The notes below the pieces were generated by a model. The model did not search any database. It worked only from the letters and a program-made list of their open reading frames with translations, and was not told the origin of the DNA. DNA of 64,000 nt from AC-32 sp963746155 (GTDB lineage Bacteria; Actinomycetota; Thermoleophilia; Gaiellales; Gaiellaceae). Location of the stretch: contig CAVVAB010000012.1 of NCBI GenBank assembly GCA_963746155.1, positions 62,001 to 126,000 on the forward strand, in the 5' to 3' direction. The translations under genes and the position numbers were made by a program. Shown one piece after another: positions 34,498-46,913 of this stretch (positions are counted from its first letter, which is position 1; each line of letters opens with the position of its first letter).

Positions 34498-36593
34498 AGC
34501 CGCAGGAGCTCGGCCGAGCGTCTCGGCGGGGCGGTGCCGCAGCACAGGCCGGTGAAGGTCGCGCCGGCCCGCCATCACGCTGATCGGCCGGCCGTCGGCG
34601 AGGTGGCCCGGGCGGTCGGCGCGGAAGTGCAGCGTCCAGCGGGCCGCGGCGGTCGACGGGCAGCGTTCAGCCGCACGCTCCTGCCGGGCTGCACCGTCAC
34701 GCGTGCGGTGGACGCCCGGGGCGCGCGGAGCGCAGGAGGGTCATGGAGCGGGCCGGCGGGAGCGAGAGCCGCAGGGTCAGCGTCCCGTGCCGGCCGCTGC
34801 GCGGCCGGCCAGACCGTGATGCGGCCGCCTGGCGAGCCAGCCGTCGTCGTAGAGGCCGGCGGCGAAGCAGCGAGAGCCGCGGGGTGCCGAGCGGGCGGTA
34901 GAGGGCGAAGACCGCGCCGCGTGCGACCCGGACGGCGTCCGGCGAGCTGCCGGGGGCGGCGTAGCCGAGACGAGCAGCGGGCCGCGCTGCGTCCGCCGCG
35001 CCGGACAGGAGGCGGCCGTCGCGGGCGACGTGCGACGCGCGGCGCGCGAACGCGTCGAACGGCGGCGCGTCTCGAGGAGCAACACGCGCTCGAGCGACGT
35101 GTTCCAGAAGAGCTGCTCGAGCGGCGGCGCGGGCGGCGTCGCGTCCGTCTGCAGGAGGTCGACCGGGCCGAGGCCGGCGTGGTCGACCCAGCGCGCGTCG
35201 GTCGGAGCAGGGCGTGCGCATCGGCGGCGTCGTGGTGTCGAACGAGACGCGCGCCGAACGACGACGAAGCCGACGCGACGATCGTGCGCGAGCGACGGCC
35301 GCAGCGCGCGCGCCGGCCGGAAGCAGGCGCGACCGCGAGCGCCGGCGAGCAGCGCGGCGAGCGACGGCGACGGCGAGCGAGCCGTCGCCGACGCCGATCG
35401 AGCCGCTCGAGCCTGAAGACGGCGAAGAGGAACGGCGAGTCCTGCTTCGCGTCGGCGATCGTGTACCCGGACAGCGGCACGCGCGCCGACAGCAGGAGCA
35501 GCGCCGAAGGCGATCAGCGGCACCGCCTTCGCGCCCGCCGGCGCGCCGCACGCAGAGCCCGAAGGCCGGGGCGCGAGCGGCAGCAGGAGACAGGTAGCGC
35601 TCCTGGAAGCGGTCGGAGCCGTTCGAGGCGTAGAGCGCCGGCCTCGGCGAAGAGCGCGAGCGGACGCCGACGAGCGCCGCCGAAGGCGGCCTCGGCGCGC
35701 GAGGCGGGCCGGGCGAGGGCGAGCGCGATCCCGACGATCGCGCCGGGCACGAGGATCCAGCCGGACGCGTAGGCGAGCAGCAGCGCGTCGGTCCCGATCC
35801 AGTGGCCGAGCGCGAGCCGGATGGAGTGAGGTCGCCGACGCCGAGTAGTAGCCGAGCACCGCGCTCGGGCCGAGGGCGAGCGACGGCGAGCAGCGGAGGG
35901 CCAGCAGGACGAGCGTGAGCCGGACGCTGCGCGCGGCGGCCGCGCATGCGGCCGCGCTCGACGACGAGCGAGGCGGCGAGGAACGCGACCGGCAGGAAGA
36001 CGTACTGGACGCGCGCGAACGTGGCGAGCCCGGCGAGCGCGAGGAACGCGAGCTGCCCGCGCCGCGACGGCCGGTCGAGCGCGCAGACGCCGGCGTAGAC
36101 CGCGGCCAGCGCGAGCGGGTACGCGATCGGGTCGGCGAGGATGAACGAGACGTAGATGAGGTCGGGGCAGGCGACGGCGAGCGCGGCGCAGGCGAGCCCG
36201 AAGCCGCTGGCCGAGGCCGAGCCGGCGGGCGAGCAGGTAGACGCGGGCACGGCCGCGAGCGACATCGCGAGCGAGTGCTCGGCCTGCGTCAGCCGGTACG
36301 CGAGGACCGGGTCGTGGAACAGCCAGAACGGCGCGGCGAGGATCGGCTCGAGCAGCGCCGGGAAGTGCGCGGCGCCGCCGCGGACGAGCGGGCTTGCCGG
36401 ACTCGGCGATCGAGCGCGCGATCGACGAGTAGATGTACTCGTCCGGGAAGTAGAGCGGGATCAGGTGGCCGAGCGAGGCGGCGAGGCGGACGGCGAAGCT
36501 GACCCGACGATCCCGGTCAGCACGAAGCGCGCGGGGACCGTCGGCGACGCGCCCGAACGCCTGCGGGCGCGAGAGAGAGACGTCGACCGCCAC
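34494..36593 (-). CDS. GT39-like membrane glycosyltransferase, frameshifted
   Basis: A polytopic membrane protein of about 700 residues. The first luminal loop holds LIPLYFPDEYIYSSIARSIAESG, whose Asp-Glu pair corresponds to the catalytic region of GT-C (PMT/ArnT-like) enzymes that use polyprenyl-phosphate sugars. Helices follow in several frames: FGLACAALAVACPDLIYVSFILADPIAYPL, LAFLALAGLATFARVQYVFLPVAFLAASLV, LLLAYASGWILVPGAIVGIALAL. The C-terminal half looks like an extracytoplasmic beta-rich domain. At least eight frame slips. It is divergent from the sulfatase-fold membrane gene, with a strong inverted repeat between the two starts. Confidence 0.7.
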
Positions 36594-36616
36594 GGTTTCC
36601 CTATCGGCAAGCGGTT

Positions 36617-36640
36617 GATATCCCTTGAACGAGGGATATC
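36617..36640. promoter_or_regulatory. Inverted repeat in the divergent promoter region
   Basis: GATATCCCT (36617-36625) and AGGGATATC (36632-36640) are exact inverted copies around TGAACG. It lies between the starts of two divergent envelope genes, 24 and 37 bp from them. The A+T-rich word stands out in this GC-rich region and shares the ATCCCT(C/T)GA word seen upstream of the pilin and S8 protease genes. Probably an operator serving both directions. Confidence 0.55.
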
Positions 36641-36676
36641 CGGCCCGGCGGCCGAGCGCGCTAGCATGGCCGCTCT

Positions 36677-38814
36677 ATGGGGGTCGCGCACGCGGAGCTC
36701 TCGCGCATCGCCTGGACGAGTCCGCCTCCGCGAGCCGGCGGTTCGCGGCGCGCAGCTGCTCGCCGTCTCGGGCTTCGCGCTGGCGCAGCCGCTGTTCGAC
36801 ATCCTCGGCAAGAACGCCGAGTTCTTCGCGGTGCGCGGCTCGACGCCCGGCGACATCGTGCTCTTCGCGCTCGCTCGTCACCTTCGTGCCGGCGCTGGTC
36901 CTGCTCGCGGTCGAGGTCGCTCGTCGAGCTCGTCACGCGGCGCGACGCTGCGGTGCTGCACTACGTGTTCCTCGGCTTCCTCGCCGCGGTCTTCGGCGTG
37001 CAGGCGCTCAAGCGAAGCGGCGTCGACGGGACGACGGTGCTGATCGTCGGCGCGATCGTGATCGGCGTCGGCGCTCGCCGTCGCGGCGTGGCGGGTGCGG
37101 ATCGTGCGCACGTTCCTGACGATCCTCTCGGCGGCGTCGCTCGATCTTCCTCGCGACGTTCCTCTTCAACTCGAAGGTCGAGAGCTCGTCTTCCCGAACA
37201 ACGCGAGAGCGGCGGCGGCGAACGTCGACGCCTCGACGCCGGTCGTCTACCTGCTGTTCGACGAGTTCCCGATCATCGACGCTGATGAACGCGAACGAGC
37301 AGATCGACGCGAAGCGCTTCCCGAACTTCGCGCGGCTCGCGCGCGACGTCGAACTGGTTCCGCAACACGACGACGCGTCTCGGCGACGACGACCGTCGCG
37401 GTGCCCGGCGATCCTCACCGGCAACCCGCCGAAGCGCGGCGCGCTGCCGGTCTGCGCAGAACTATCCGAACAACCTCTTCACGCTGCTCGGCGAACCGCT
37501 ACCGGCATGAACGTCGACCGAGTCGCAGACGCGGCTCTGCCCGCCGAGCATCTGCAAGCGCAAGGCCGAGACGCCGAGTCGCGGCTGTCGTCGCTCTACT
37601 CGGACGCGCGCGATCGTCTACCTCCACCTGCTCGCGCCGCCGGCGCTCGAGGACCGGCTGCCCGCGATCGACGAGTCGTGGGGGAACTTCGGCTCCGACA
37701 CCGGCGAGCGAGCTCGAGGAGAGGCCGAGCTGCCGAAGGTGAACCTGCACACCTTCTATATCGGGCGCGTGCAGCGACTTCAACCGCTTCCTCGCGTCGA
37801 TCGCGCGCCGCCCGGCGACAAGCCGACGCTCTACTTCCTGCACATCCTGATGCCGCACGGGCCGTGGCTGTACTTCCCGGACGGCCGCGTGCGTGCGGTC
37901 GCGAACCCGCGCGCGCCCGGGCGCACGCACGAGCTCTGGTGGAACTCGAGCCGCTCGCGGCGCAGGCGTGGCAGCGACACCTGCTGCAGGTCGGCTACAC
38001 CGACGAGCTGCTCGGCCGCCTGATCGACCGGCTGCAGGAGGTCGGCCTCTGGAACAAGGCGCTCGTCGTCGTCGACCCCGACCACGGCGATCAGCTTCCG
38101 CGGCGGCGACAAGCGCCGGGAGCCGACGAGCGACGAACCTCGCCGACCTCGCGTTCATCCCGCTCTTCGTGAAGCTCCCGGGACAGACGCACGGCCGCGT
38201 CGTCGACAGGCACGTCACGACGTAGGACATCCTCCCGACGATCGCCGACGTGCTCGGCGTGGAGCTGCCGTGGAAGACGACCGGCCGCTCGGTGCTCGGG
38301 GCGGCAGCGGCTCGAACATCGTCCAGGTCGGAACGTGCAGGGCACCCTACGCGGCCGCGCTCGCGCAACGCAGGCGAACGCTCGCGCGCCAGATCGCGCT
38401 CTTCGGCACCGGCGACTGGGGGCCGAAGCTCGCAGGCACCGGGCGGTACCGGCGCTCGTCGGCCGGCCGGTCCGACGCCTGCACGTCGCCGGCGAAGCTC
38501 GACAAGCAGGCGTCGTCGACAAGATCGGCAGCAGGCTCGTGCGCGCGCTGCCGAAGAACTCGCCGCTGATCCCGTCGCCGCTCGTCGGCACCTCTCCCGC
38601 GTGGCAGTCGGCACTGGCTCGCGCTCGCGCTGAACGGCCGCATCGCGGCGGTCTCGCCACCTACGGCGACCGCAGGGGAGGGCCTCCGCTTCTCCGTCCT
38701 CCCGGCCGACAGCGCGTTCCGCACCGGGCGCAACGACGGTCGCGATGTTCGTGGACACGGGGGCTCCCGTCGCCGGGAGCTACCGCGAGGTCGCGACCTT
38801 GGCTCAGGTCCTAG
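36677..38814 (+). CDS. Membrane-anchored sulfatase/alkaline-phosphatase-superfamily protein, frameshifted
   Basis: About 710 residues. The N-terminal half has several helices (VSGFALAQPLFDILG, LFALLVTFVPALVLLAVEVL, VLHYVFLGFLAAVFGVQAL, IFLATFLFNSKV). The extracytoplasmic part reads VVYLLFDEFPIIDLMN, RFPNFARLARD, TTVAVPAILTGNPPKRG, YFLHILMPHGPWLYFPDG, DELLGRLIDRLQEVGLWNKALVVV and DHG, then a LAFIPLFVKLPGQ stretch, which is the core of sulfatase-fold phosphotransferases (arylsulfatase, LtaS, phosphoglycerol transferase). No CxPxR sulfatase motif is visible. The nucleophile region is in TTT.GDDTTVAVP. More than ten frame slips. Probably modifies a cell-surface glycopolymer. Confidence 0.72.
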
Positions 38815-39300
38815 GCGCCGCGCCTCGAGCCGCTCCGAGCTGCCGGCCGGTGAGGACGGCGATCTCGCGCGCGGTCGCGGCCGCGTCCTCGTCGAAGCGC
38901 CGCGCGTCGAGATAGACCTCGACGAGCCCCCAGCACTGCCCGTTCGACGGGAGGCAGGTCATCAGGAGCGACTCGAAGCCGAGCTCCTCGAGCAGCTTGG
39001 CCTCGTTCGGGTCGGGCTCCTCCTCGAGCAAGCGAGACCGCGCGCGGCTGTCCCTGGTCGACCACCTGCCTCGTGAGCGGGTAGTCGGGGATCAGGTACT
39101 CGTGCCCGAGCCCGAGCTGGCGGTCGTCGCGGGAGAACTCGACCAGAGCTGACGAGGAGGTCGCCGACGACGCGCGAGATCAGGCACGCGGACGCATCGA
39201 GCGTCGCGACCAGCTCGCGCGCGGCGGTGTCCAGAAGGCCCCGGACCGTCTGCTCGCGGCCGAGGGCGTCGGCCACCCGTTCCACTGCCTCGTCCGTCAT
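38804..39300 (-). CDS. GAF-domain protein, frameshifted
   Basis: About 165 residues. The N-terminus VERVADALGREQTVRGLLDTAARELVATLDASACLISRVVGD and the C-terminus ELGFESLLMTCLPSNGQCWGLVEVYLDARRF then ATAREIAVLTGRQLGAA form one GAF domain, a small-molecule or redox-sensing module. The central part (LGLGHEYLIPDYPLTRQVVDQGQP) is in another frame. No output domain is attached, so it may act as a free sensor or be the remnant of a larger protein. The start is ATG 39300. Its end overlaps the end of the sulfatase-fold gene on the other strand. Confidence 0.72.
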
Positions 39301-39345
39301 GGGTCGAAGCTTACGGTCTGGAGCGGCTGCGGAATGCCCCGTGGC

Positions 39346-40135
39346 CTACGGTACCGACTGCGCTGCGGCTAGCCCGTGCAGGAGCCGCGCGGCGATGCCG
39401 CGTAACGTCTCCTTGCCGTACGCGTGGCTGTCGTCGTCGAGCGTTGAGAATCGCAACCGAGACGCGCTGGTTGCCGCGGGTGAGGAGCGCCACCTGGTCG
39501 TCGACCGGGCCGGTGCCGGAGCCCCAGCCGCCCTTGAAGCGGAGCTGCCAGCCCGGCCGGCAGCGCGTGCGGCGATCCCCCAGCGCTGCTCGGGCACGAT
39601 CGTGCGCAGCAGCAGCCGCGCGTAGGCGCGGTGGCGTCGCGGCACGAGCAGGTCGATGCGGCGGAAGAAGCGCGCCTGGTCGCGGCGACGATCTGCGAGA
39701 GGCCCCAGATGCCGAGCACGAGCCGGAAGTTGCGCATGCCGGCGGCCCGCGCGGGCGCGCTGACCGCTCGCGGCCGAGCGATCGAGGAGCGCCGTCGCGG
39801 CCTCGTTGTCGGAGCGGCGGATCATCGGCTCGAGGAGCGCGCGCTCGTCGGCGCGCAGGGCCCGCCGCGGACGACGGCGCGGGCAGGTAGGCGACCATCA
39901 GCAGCGCCTTGAGGAGGCTCGCCGAGCGGAACGCTGCGCGGTGCCAGTGCCAGTAGCGCGTGCGTGTCCGGACGGCGACGGCGATCGTTCCGTCGCGCTG
40001 CGAGGCGTAGCAAATCGCCGCGCCGACAGAGGGCTTCCACGGGCGCGGCGGGGCTGCCCGAGCCGAAGGTGGCTCCCACCGCCAGCAGCGCGAGGAGCCC
40101 GGCGATCGCCCTCGGCGGCCGCGCGTCACCAGCAC
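39346..40135 (-). CDS. Serine hydrolase of the class A beta-lactamase fold, frameshifted
   Basis: About 262 residues with an N-terminal hydrophobic segment (IAGLLALLAVGATFG). Motifs of penicillin-recognising enzymes: the SxxK in FRSASLLKALLMVAYL, SDN in MIRRSDNEAATALLDR, and a KGG triad-like RFKGGWGSGTGPVDDQVALL in place of KTG. An YWHWH stretch precedes the active site. These features fit the beta-lactamase-related family found in Thermoleophilia as exported proteins; the usual Glu166 omega loop is not recognisable, so true beta-lactamase activity is doubtful. Three or four frame slips. A GTG at 40135 or 40129 is the start. Confidence 0.72.
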
Positions 40136-40174
40136 AGTTGCCTGCCCACTGCGGCTCCGTACCCTAGTCGCGCG

Positions 40175-41181
40175 ATGCGCGCGATGGTGCTCGACGCGCC
40201 CGGGCCGGCCCGCTGCGCGAGGCCGAGCTGCCCGACCCCGAGCCGGGCCCCGGGCAGGTCTGCTCGCGTCGGGCCTGCGGCGTCTGCCGCACCGACCTGC
40301 ACGTCGTCGACGGCGAGCTGCCCGACCCGAAGCTGCCGCTCGTCCCCGGCCACCAGATCGTCGGCGTCGTGGACGCGGTCGGCGACGGGCGTCGACGGCT
40401 CGCGTCGGCGAGCGCGTCGGCGTCCCGTGGCTCGGCTGGACCTGCGGCGACGTGCCGCTTCTGCCGAGCGGGCCGCGAGAACCTCTGCGACCGCGCGCCG
40501 CTTCACCGGCTACCACGCTCGACGGCGGCTACGCCGAGTACGCGGTCGCCGACGCGCGCTTCTGCTTCCCGCTCCCGGACGGCTACGCCGACCTCGCAGG
40601 CCGCGCCGCTGCTCTGCGCCGGCCTGATCGGCTACCGCGCGCTGCGCATGGCCGGCGACGCCGAGCGGCTCGGCCTCTACGGCTTCGGCGCCGGCGGCCC
40701 ACATCGTCGCGCAGGTCGCGCGCTGGCAGGGGCGCGCGCGTGTTCGCGTTCACGCGCGCCGGGCGACGACGAGGCGCAGGCGTTCGCGCGCGACGCTCGG
40801 CGCCGAGTGGGCCGGCGGCTCCGACGAGCGCGCCGCCGGAGCCGCTCGACGCGGCGATCATCTTCGCGCCGGTCGGGCGCGCTGGTGCCCGCTGGCGCTG
40901 CGCGCGCGTCGCGAAGGGCGGCGACGGTCGTCTGCGCCGGGATCCACATGAGCGACATCCCGTCCTTCCCCTACGAGCTGCTGTGGGGCGAGCGCGTCGT
41001 GCGCTCGGTCGCGAACCTGACCCGCGCGCGACGGCGAGGAGTTCCTGGCGCTCGCGCCGCGCGTGCCGGTGCGGACGCAGCGTCGAGCCCTTCCCGCTCG
41101 AGCGAGGCGAACGAGGCGCTCGAGCGGCTGCGCGCCGGCACGGTCCGCGGCGCGGCCGTGCTCGCCGTCGACGCCGGCTAG
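40175..41181 (+). CDS. Zinc-dependent alcohol dehydrogenase, frameshifted
   Basis: A medium-chain dehydrogenase of about 330 residues. Catalytic zinc region: CGVCRTDLHVVDGELPDPKLP then VPGHQIVGVVDAVGDG; structural zinc lobe: CGDCRFCRAGRENLCDRA; NAD fold: RLGLYGFGAAAHIVAQVARW; and the loop VVCAGIHMSDIPSFPYELLWGER near the C-terminus. The pattern resembles AdhA/alcohol dehydrogenases that act on aldehydes or primary alcohols. Frame shifts about every 80-100 bases, but all blocks are present and in order. Divergent from the beta-lactamase-fold gene. Confidence 0.85.
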
Positions 41182-41190
41182 GTCAGGCCG

Positions 41191-41377
41191 TCAGCGCGCG
41201 CTCTCCACCTGCGGGCACGCTCGTGTAGGAGCGTCACGAAGCGCTCAAACCGTTGGTGGTCGGAGGCCGCGGCCGCCGTCGTCAGCTCGGACTCGAGCTC
41301 GTCGTCGCTGAGCGCGTGGATAGCTGGTAGGCACCGCTCGTTGAGAGGCCTGCCGTTGCGCGGGTCGGTAGAGCCAT
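41191..41377 (-). CDS. Small hypothetical protein
   Basis: A possible 61-residue protein. An ATG at 41377 follows GAGAGGGAG, then after one indel the chain reads STDPRNGRPLNERCLPAIHAL and SDDELESELTTAAAASDHQRFERF, ending VTLLHERARRWRAR. The acidic-then-basic, helical character and the ribosome site suggest a real gene. I do not recognise a family. It lies between the alcohol dehydrogenase and the PHO-box-like repeats, on the opposite strand. Confidence 0.45.
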
Positions 41378-41479
41378 CTCCCTCTCAAGTTCTCCCCTCC
41401 TTGATCGGCGTGGGCCGCGAGCTTACCCTTCTGCAGCTGCCGCGTCAAGAGCGGGCGTCGCAGCCGGAACAACTTCGTC

Positions 41480-41504
41480 ACCAGTTGTTCACCAGTTTGA
41501 AACC
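41480..41504. promoter_or_regulatory. PHO-box-like 11-bp direct repeats upstream of the CHAD gene
   Basis: The triplet ACC recurs at 41480, 41491 and 41502, exactly 11 bp apart, within GTCACCAGTTG, TTCACCAGTTT and GAAACCAAGCC. This matches the layout of PhoP-binding PHO boxes of actinobacteria (11-bp direct repeat units built on GTTCACC). It precedes the start of the polyphosphate-related operon by about 40 bp. Confidence 0.6.
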
Positions 41505-41543
41505 AAGCCTCTGACGGCTTCGGCGGAGGTATACGATCAGCGG

Positions 41544-42928
41544 GTGGCCGCGCGGATCGACGCCTGCTGGCCGGGCCGGGTTTCACGGTTCCCGATCTCG
41601 GCTCGCCGACCGACAAACGCGTCTTCGAGACGACCTATTTCGACACGGCTGATCGCGTGCTCGGTCGCGCCGGAGATCGTCCTCGCCCGCCGTGTCGAGA
41701 GCGGGCGGAGCGTCTGGCGGCTCGACCTCCAGTCGCACGAGCTCGAGGTCGGAGAGCGGCCCGCGACCGCCTCTCGCGATCACCGAGGCATTGAAGGCGG
41801 CTCTTGCCGGGAGCGCAGCGCTCGAGCCCGTCGCGCGGCTGAGGACGCGACGGGCAGAGCATCGTGGTCGAGGACGAGACCGGCCCCATCAGGTACGGAT
41901 CGTCGACGACGAGCATGGGCGCTGCTCAACGGCAATCGGGATCAAGGAGTCCTTCCGCGAGCTCGAGGTGTCGCCGCTCAACGGCGAGGCCGGTGGCCGC
42001 GAAGCTCTCGAAGCGTCTTCGCGCTTCGGGAGCGACGCCTACGCGACGGGTCGGAGCTCGAGCGCATCCTGGCCGGAGACGCGCTTCCGGCAAGCGCGCT
42101 TCCGCAGCTGAGTGCGGCCCTGCTCGCACAGCACGCGCAGGCGGTTCGCCATGACGTCGCGCTTCGGTTGGGTGGGGCGGACGAGGACGTGCACAAGCTG
42201 CGCGTCGCGCTCAGGCGCTCGCGTGCGTATCTCCGCGTCGCGCGTCCGCTCCTCGAGAGCGAGTGGTCCGAGCGCCTGCGAGACGGAGCTCGGCTGGGTC
42301 GGCCGCGAGCTTGGGGCGACTCGAGATCTTGACGTGATGCTCGCCGGCCTGCGCGCCGAGCTCGAGCAGCTCGGCGCGCAAGACCAGGCGGCGTTCAAGC
42401 CACTGCTACGTCGTGTTTCGGCCCGGCGCACGCGCGCGCGGGCGAAGCTCGCGCAGACTCTCGACGACCGGCGTTCCCCGGCGGCGGTTGCGTGGCTGCG
42501 GGACGCTGGGCTTGCGCCACGCGGGACAAGGAACAGAGCACGAATCGACGACCTCGCCCACCGCGAGGTCCCAGCAGGCTGCTTCGCCGTGCGGCGAACT
42601 TCGACGGCACGGAGCACGACCACGAGCTGCACGTGCTTCGCATCCGAGCGAAACGCGCCCGCTACGCGGCCGAGCTGCTCGAGGGAAAGGCGGCGGCGCG
42701 GTTCGTCGAGAAGGCTACGGAGGTGCAGGATCTCCTGGGCGAGCACCAGGACGCGGTCGTGGCCGAGGAGAGGCTTCGAACGGTCGTGAAGGCGGGCGAC
42801 GACCCCGCCGCCATTCTCGTGGCAGGCAGGCTCGTCGAGCGTCAGCGCGCGACGAGGCAGCGGGTCCGCGCCGAGGGACCCGCCGGCTCGAGCAACTCGC
42901 CCGCCGCGGAAAGGCGATCGGAGATTGA
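41544..42928 (+). CDS. CYTH and CHAD domain protein, frameshifted
   Basis: About 460 residues. The N-terminal CYTH (triphosphate tunnel) domain is seen as VFETTYFDTADR, IVLARRVESGRSVWRLDLQ and later IKESFRELEVSPLNGE. The C-terminal CHAD domain is a helical bundle rich in conserved His and Arg: QHAQAVRHDVALRLGGADEDVHKLRVALRRSRAYLRVARPLL, WVGRELGATRDLDVML, HVLRIRAKRARYAAELL. CHAD proteins bind polyphosphate. About six frame slips. The stop overlaps the Nudix gene start (TTGA). With ppx and ppk nearby it should take part in polyphosphate metabolism or granule association. Confidence 0.85.
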
Positions 42929-43729
42929 TCGAGGTCCGCGCCGCCGGCGGTGTCGTCCAGCGGACGACCGAAGATCGTGTCGAGGTCCTGCTCGTGCACC
43001 GGCCCCGGTACGACGACTGGACGCTGCCGAAGGGAAGGCTACGGGGCGACGAGACCGACGAGGCGTGCGCGCTGCGCGAGGTCGAGGAGGAGACGGGCCT
43101 CCGCTGCGAGCTCCGGTTCGAGCTCCCGTCCACGTCCTACCGCGACGCGCGAGACCGCGCGAAGCGCGTCCGGTACTGGGCGATGCGGCCGCTCGACGGC
43201 TGGTTCCGGCCCAGGACGAGGTCGACGAGGTCCGCTGGCTCGCGCCGCGCGGCGGCGCGAGAGTCTGCTGAGCTACGACCGCGACCGCCGGTCCTGCGCG
43301 GCGTTCGGCCACGACGGCTCGCGGCCGCTCCTGCTCGTCCGCCACGCGCGGGCGGGCCGGCGCGGGAGTGGGGCGGCGACGACCGCCTGCGGCCCCTGGA
43401 CGCCCGGGGCCGCCGCCAGGCCGAGCTGCTCGTCGAGCAGCTCGAGGGGCACGCGGTCGAGCGGATCGTCAGCAGCCCGTTCCCCGCTGCGTGCAGACCG
43501 TCGAGCCGCTCGCCGCGGCGCGCGGCCTTCGGGTCGAGGCGCTCGAGGAGCTCGCGGAGGGCCAGGGCGCGAGGCCTCGATCGCTTCCCGGCGGCCCGGC
43601 GACGGCGTCTCTGCGTCCACGGCGACTCCTCGAGGAGGTCGCGGAGGACCCTGCGAAGGGCTCGACGACGCTCCTCGAGCCCGGCCGGCCGGGCTCGCTC
43701 GGATCGCGACGCTGCCGCCGCCCGCCTAG
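42925..43729 (+). CDS. Nudix hydrolase fused to a SixA-type histidine phosphatase (MutT1-like), frameshifted
   Basis: About 268 residues. The N-terminal Nudix box reads G-R-L-R-G-D-E-T-D-E followed by ACALREVEEETGL (Gx5Ex7REUxEExGU). After DEVDEVRWLAP, the second domain begins PLLLVRHARAGRR, with the RHG-like phosphohistidine motif, then LRPLDARGRRQAELL and VERIVSSPFPRC. This is the architecture of mycobacterial MutT1, which hydrolyses 8-oxo-dGTP and diadenosine polyphosphates. Four frame slips. The start overlaps the CHAD gene stop; it converges on ppx with a 4-bp gap. Confidence 0.85.
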
Positions 43730-43733
43730 GCGG

Positions 43734-44612
43734 TCAGGTCGCGGCGAGCTCGCGCGCTCGAGCAGCTCGAGCGCGGCGCCCTCGCGGAGGCCGCCGCGGG
43801 CGACCTCGCAGCGGCACGCCGAGCAGGCTGGTGCACCTGCGCGAGGATCAGCGCGCCGGCCGGGAGGACGGAGGCCCGCCACCGCGGGATGCCGTACGCT
43901 CCGCGACGTCCTCCGACGGGGCGGCGCGAGACGACTCGAAAGGCCTTCGGCGAGCGTGTCGGCGTCGAGCTTCCGCCCGACGATGCGGGCGAGCGCGCGG
44001 GCCGTGCCGCCGGTCGCGAGCGCGCGGCCCGGGAGCGGCGGGACGAGCCCCGGAAGGGGCGGACGAACCTCCGCGCGCGGCCTCGAGCTCCCCGCGGCGG
44101 AGGGTCGGACGTGAAGAAGCGCCTCGCGAGGCGCAGCGAGCCGATGTCGACCGAGCGCACCCAGCTCGGCGCCGGGCCGCTCCCGACCGCGATCTGGGTC
44201 GAGCCGCCGCCGGCGTCGCACACCGCGACGGCCCTCCGGGAAGCCGCCGCGGCGACCGCGCCCGCGTAGCCCAGGTGCCCCTCGTCCTCGGCCGAGAGCA
44301 GCCGGACGAGGGCGCCGGCCGCGCCGAGGATCGCCTCCGCGAGCTCGGCGCCGTTCGACGCCTGGCGGCCGGGCGAGGTCAGCAGCACGGCGACCTCGGA
44401 GGCGCCGAGCTTCCGCGCGCGGGCGACCTCGCGCTCGGCGGCGGCGACCGCCTGCGCCATGCGCTTCGCGACAGCTCGCCCGGCCGCTCGACGTCCGCGC
44501 CGAGGCCGACCCGCTCGCGCTCCTCCCGGATCGCGCGCAGCCCCCCGCCGCGGCGCTCGGCCACGAGCAGCCGCACCGTGTTGGAGCCGACGTCGACGAT
44601 CCCGACCCGCAT
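43734..44612 (-). CDS. ppx: Ppx/GppA family exopolyphosphatase, frameshifted
   Basis: About 293 residues of the ASKHA fold. The phosphate-1 motif is MRVGIVDVGSNTVRLLVAE and the second is VAVCDAGGGSTQIAVG (DxGGGS), with RSVDIGSLRLARRFF and LATGGTARALARIVG following. The enzyme removes phosphate from polyphosphate ends or hydrolyses pppGpp. Frame slips occur near 44470, 44080 and 43930. It follows ppk on the same strand across a 69-bp gap with a hairpin, so the two opposing activities are in one operon. Confidence 0.87.
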
Positions 44613-44661
44613 CGGCCTCATCCTCCCCGTCCGTGCGGACATCAACGCCGCGCGAGGCACG

Positions 44662-44679
44662 GGCCCGTGAACACGGGCC
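44662..44679 (-). terminator. Hairpin between ppk and ppx
   Basis: GGCCCGTG and CACGGGCC are exact inverted copies around AA. It lies 2 bp past the ppk stop in the direction of transcription. Without a T tract it may reduce, rather than end, read-through into ppx, so that the synthase outweighs the phosphatase. Confidence 0.4.
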
Positions 44680-44681
44680 TG

Positions 44682-46797
<2,116 letters not shown>

Positions 46798-46825
46798 ACC
46801 GGTGTTCTGATCGGCGCTGACGTCG

Positions 46826-46850
46826 TGTGAACAGGTGGTTACAAACTGGT
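46826..46850 (-). promoter_or_regulatory. PHO-box-like direct repeats upstream of ppk1
   Basis: Read on the minus strand, ACC recurs at an 11-bp interval (46850-46848 and 46839-46837) inside ACACCAGTTTG and TAACCACCTGT, with a weaker third unit TCACACGACGT. The run CACCAGTTTG-A/T-AACCA is shared, 15 of 16 bases, with the repeats at 41480. Both sites flank the polyphosphate island, which supports a common regulator, presumably PhoP-like. Confidence 0.58.
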
Positions 46851-46856
46851 GTCGCC

Positions 46857-46894
46857 GGGGGGGGGGGGGCACGCCGTCTCCCCCCCCCCCCCCC
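46857..46894. repeat. G13/C15 homopolymer inverted repeat
   Basis: A run of 13 G (46857-46869) and a run of 15 C (46880-46894) are separated by CACGCCGTCT. They can pair in a very stable hairpin or form a G-quadruplex/i-motif. It lies between the divergent ppk1 and formylglycine-enzyme genes, directly after the PHO-box-like repeats. The exact run lengths are unreliable in this type of sequence. Confidence 0.7.
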
Positions 46895-46913
46895 GCCGCC
46901 AGCGGGGAAAGGA

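Noticed and set aside
36677..38814. Arylsulfatase as partner of the formylglycine enzyme
   Set aside because: Sulfatase fold is present, but no CxPxR motif could be found in any frame; a phosphotransferase-type member is more likely.
39346..40135. Antibiotic-resistance beta-lactamase
   Set aside because: SxxK and SDN are present, but KTG is KGG and the omega-loop Glu is not recognisable; membership in the broader serine hydrolase fold is all that can be said.
41480..41504. CRISPR-like or tandem repeat
   Set aside because: Only three 11-bp degenerate units; spacing and sequence match regulator direct repeats rather than CRISPR.
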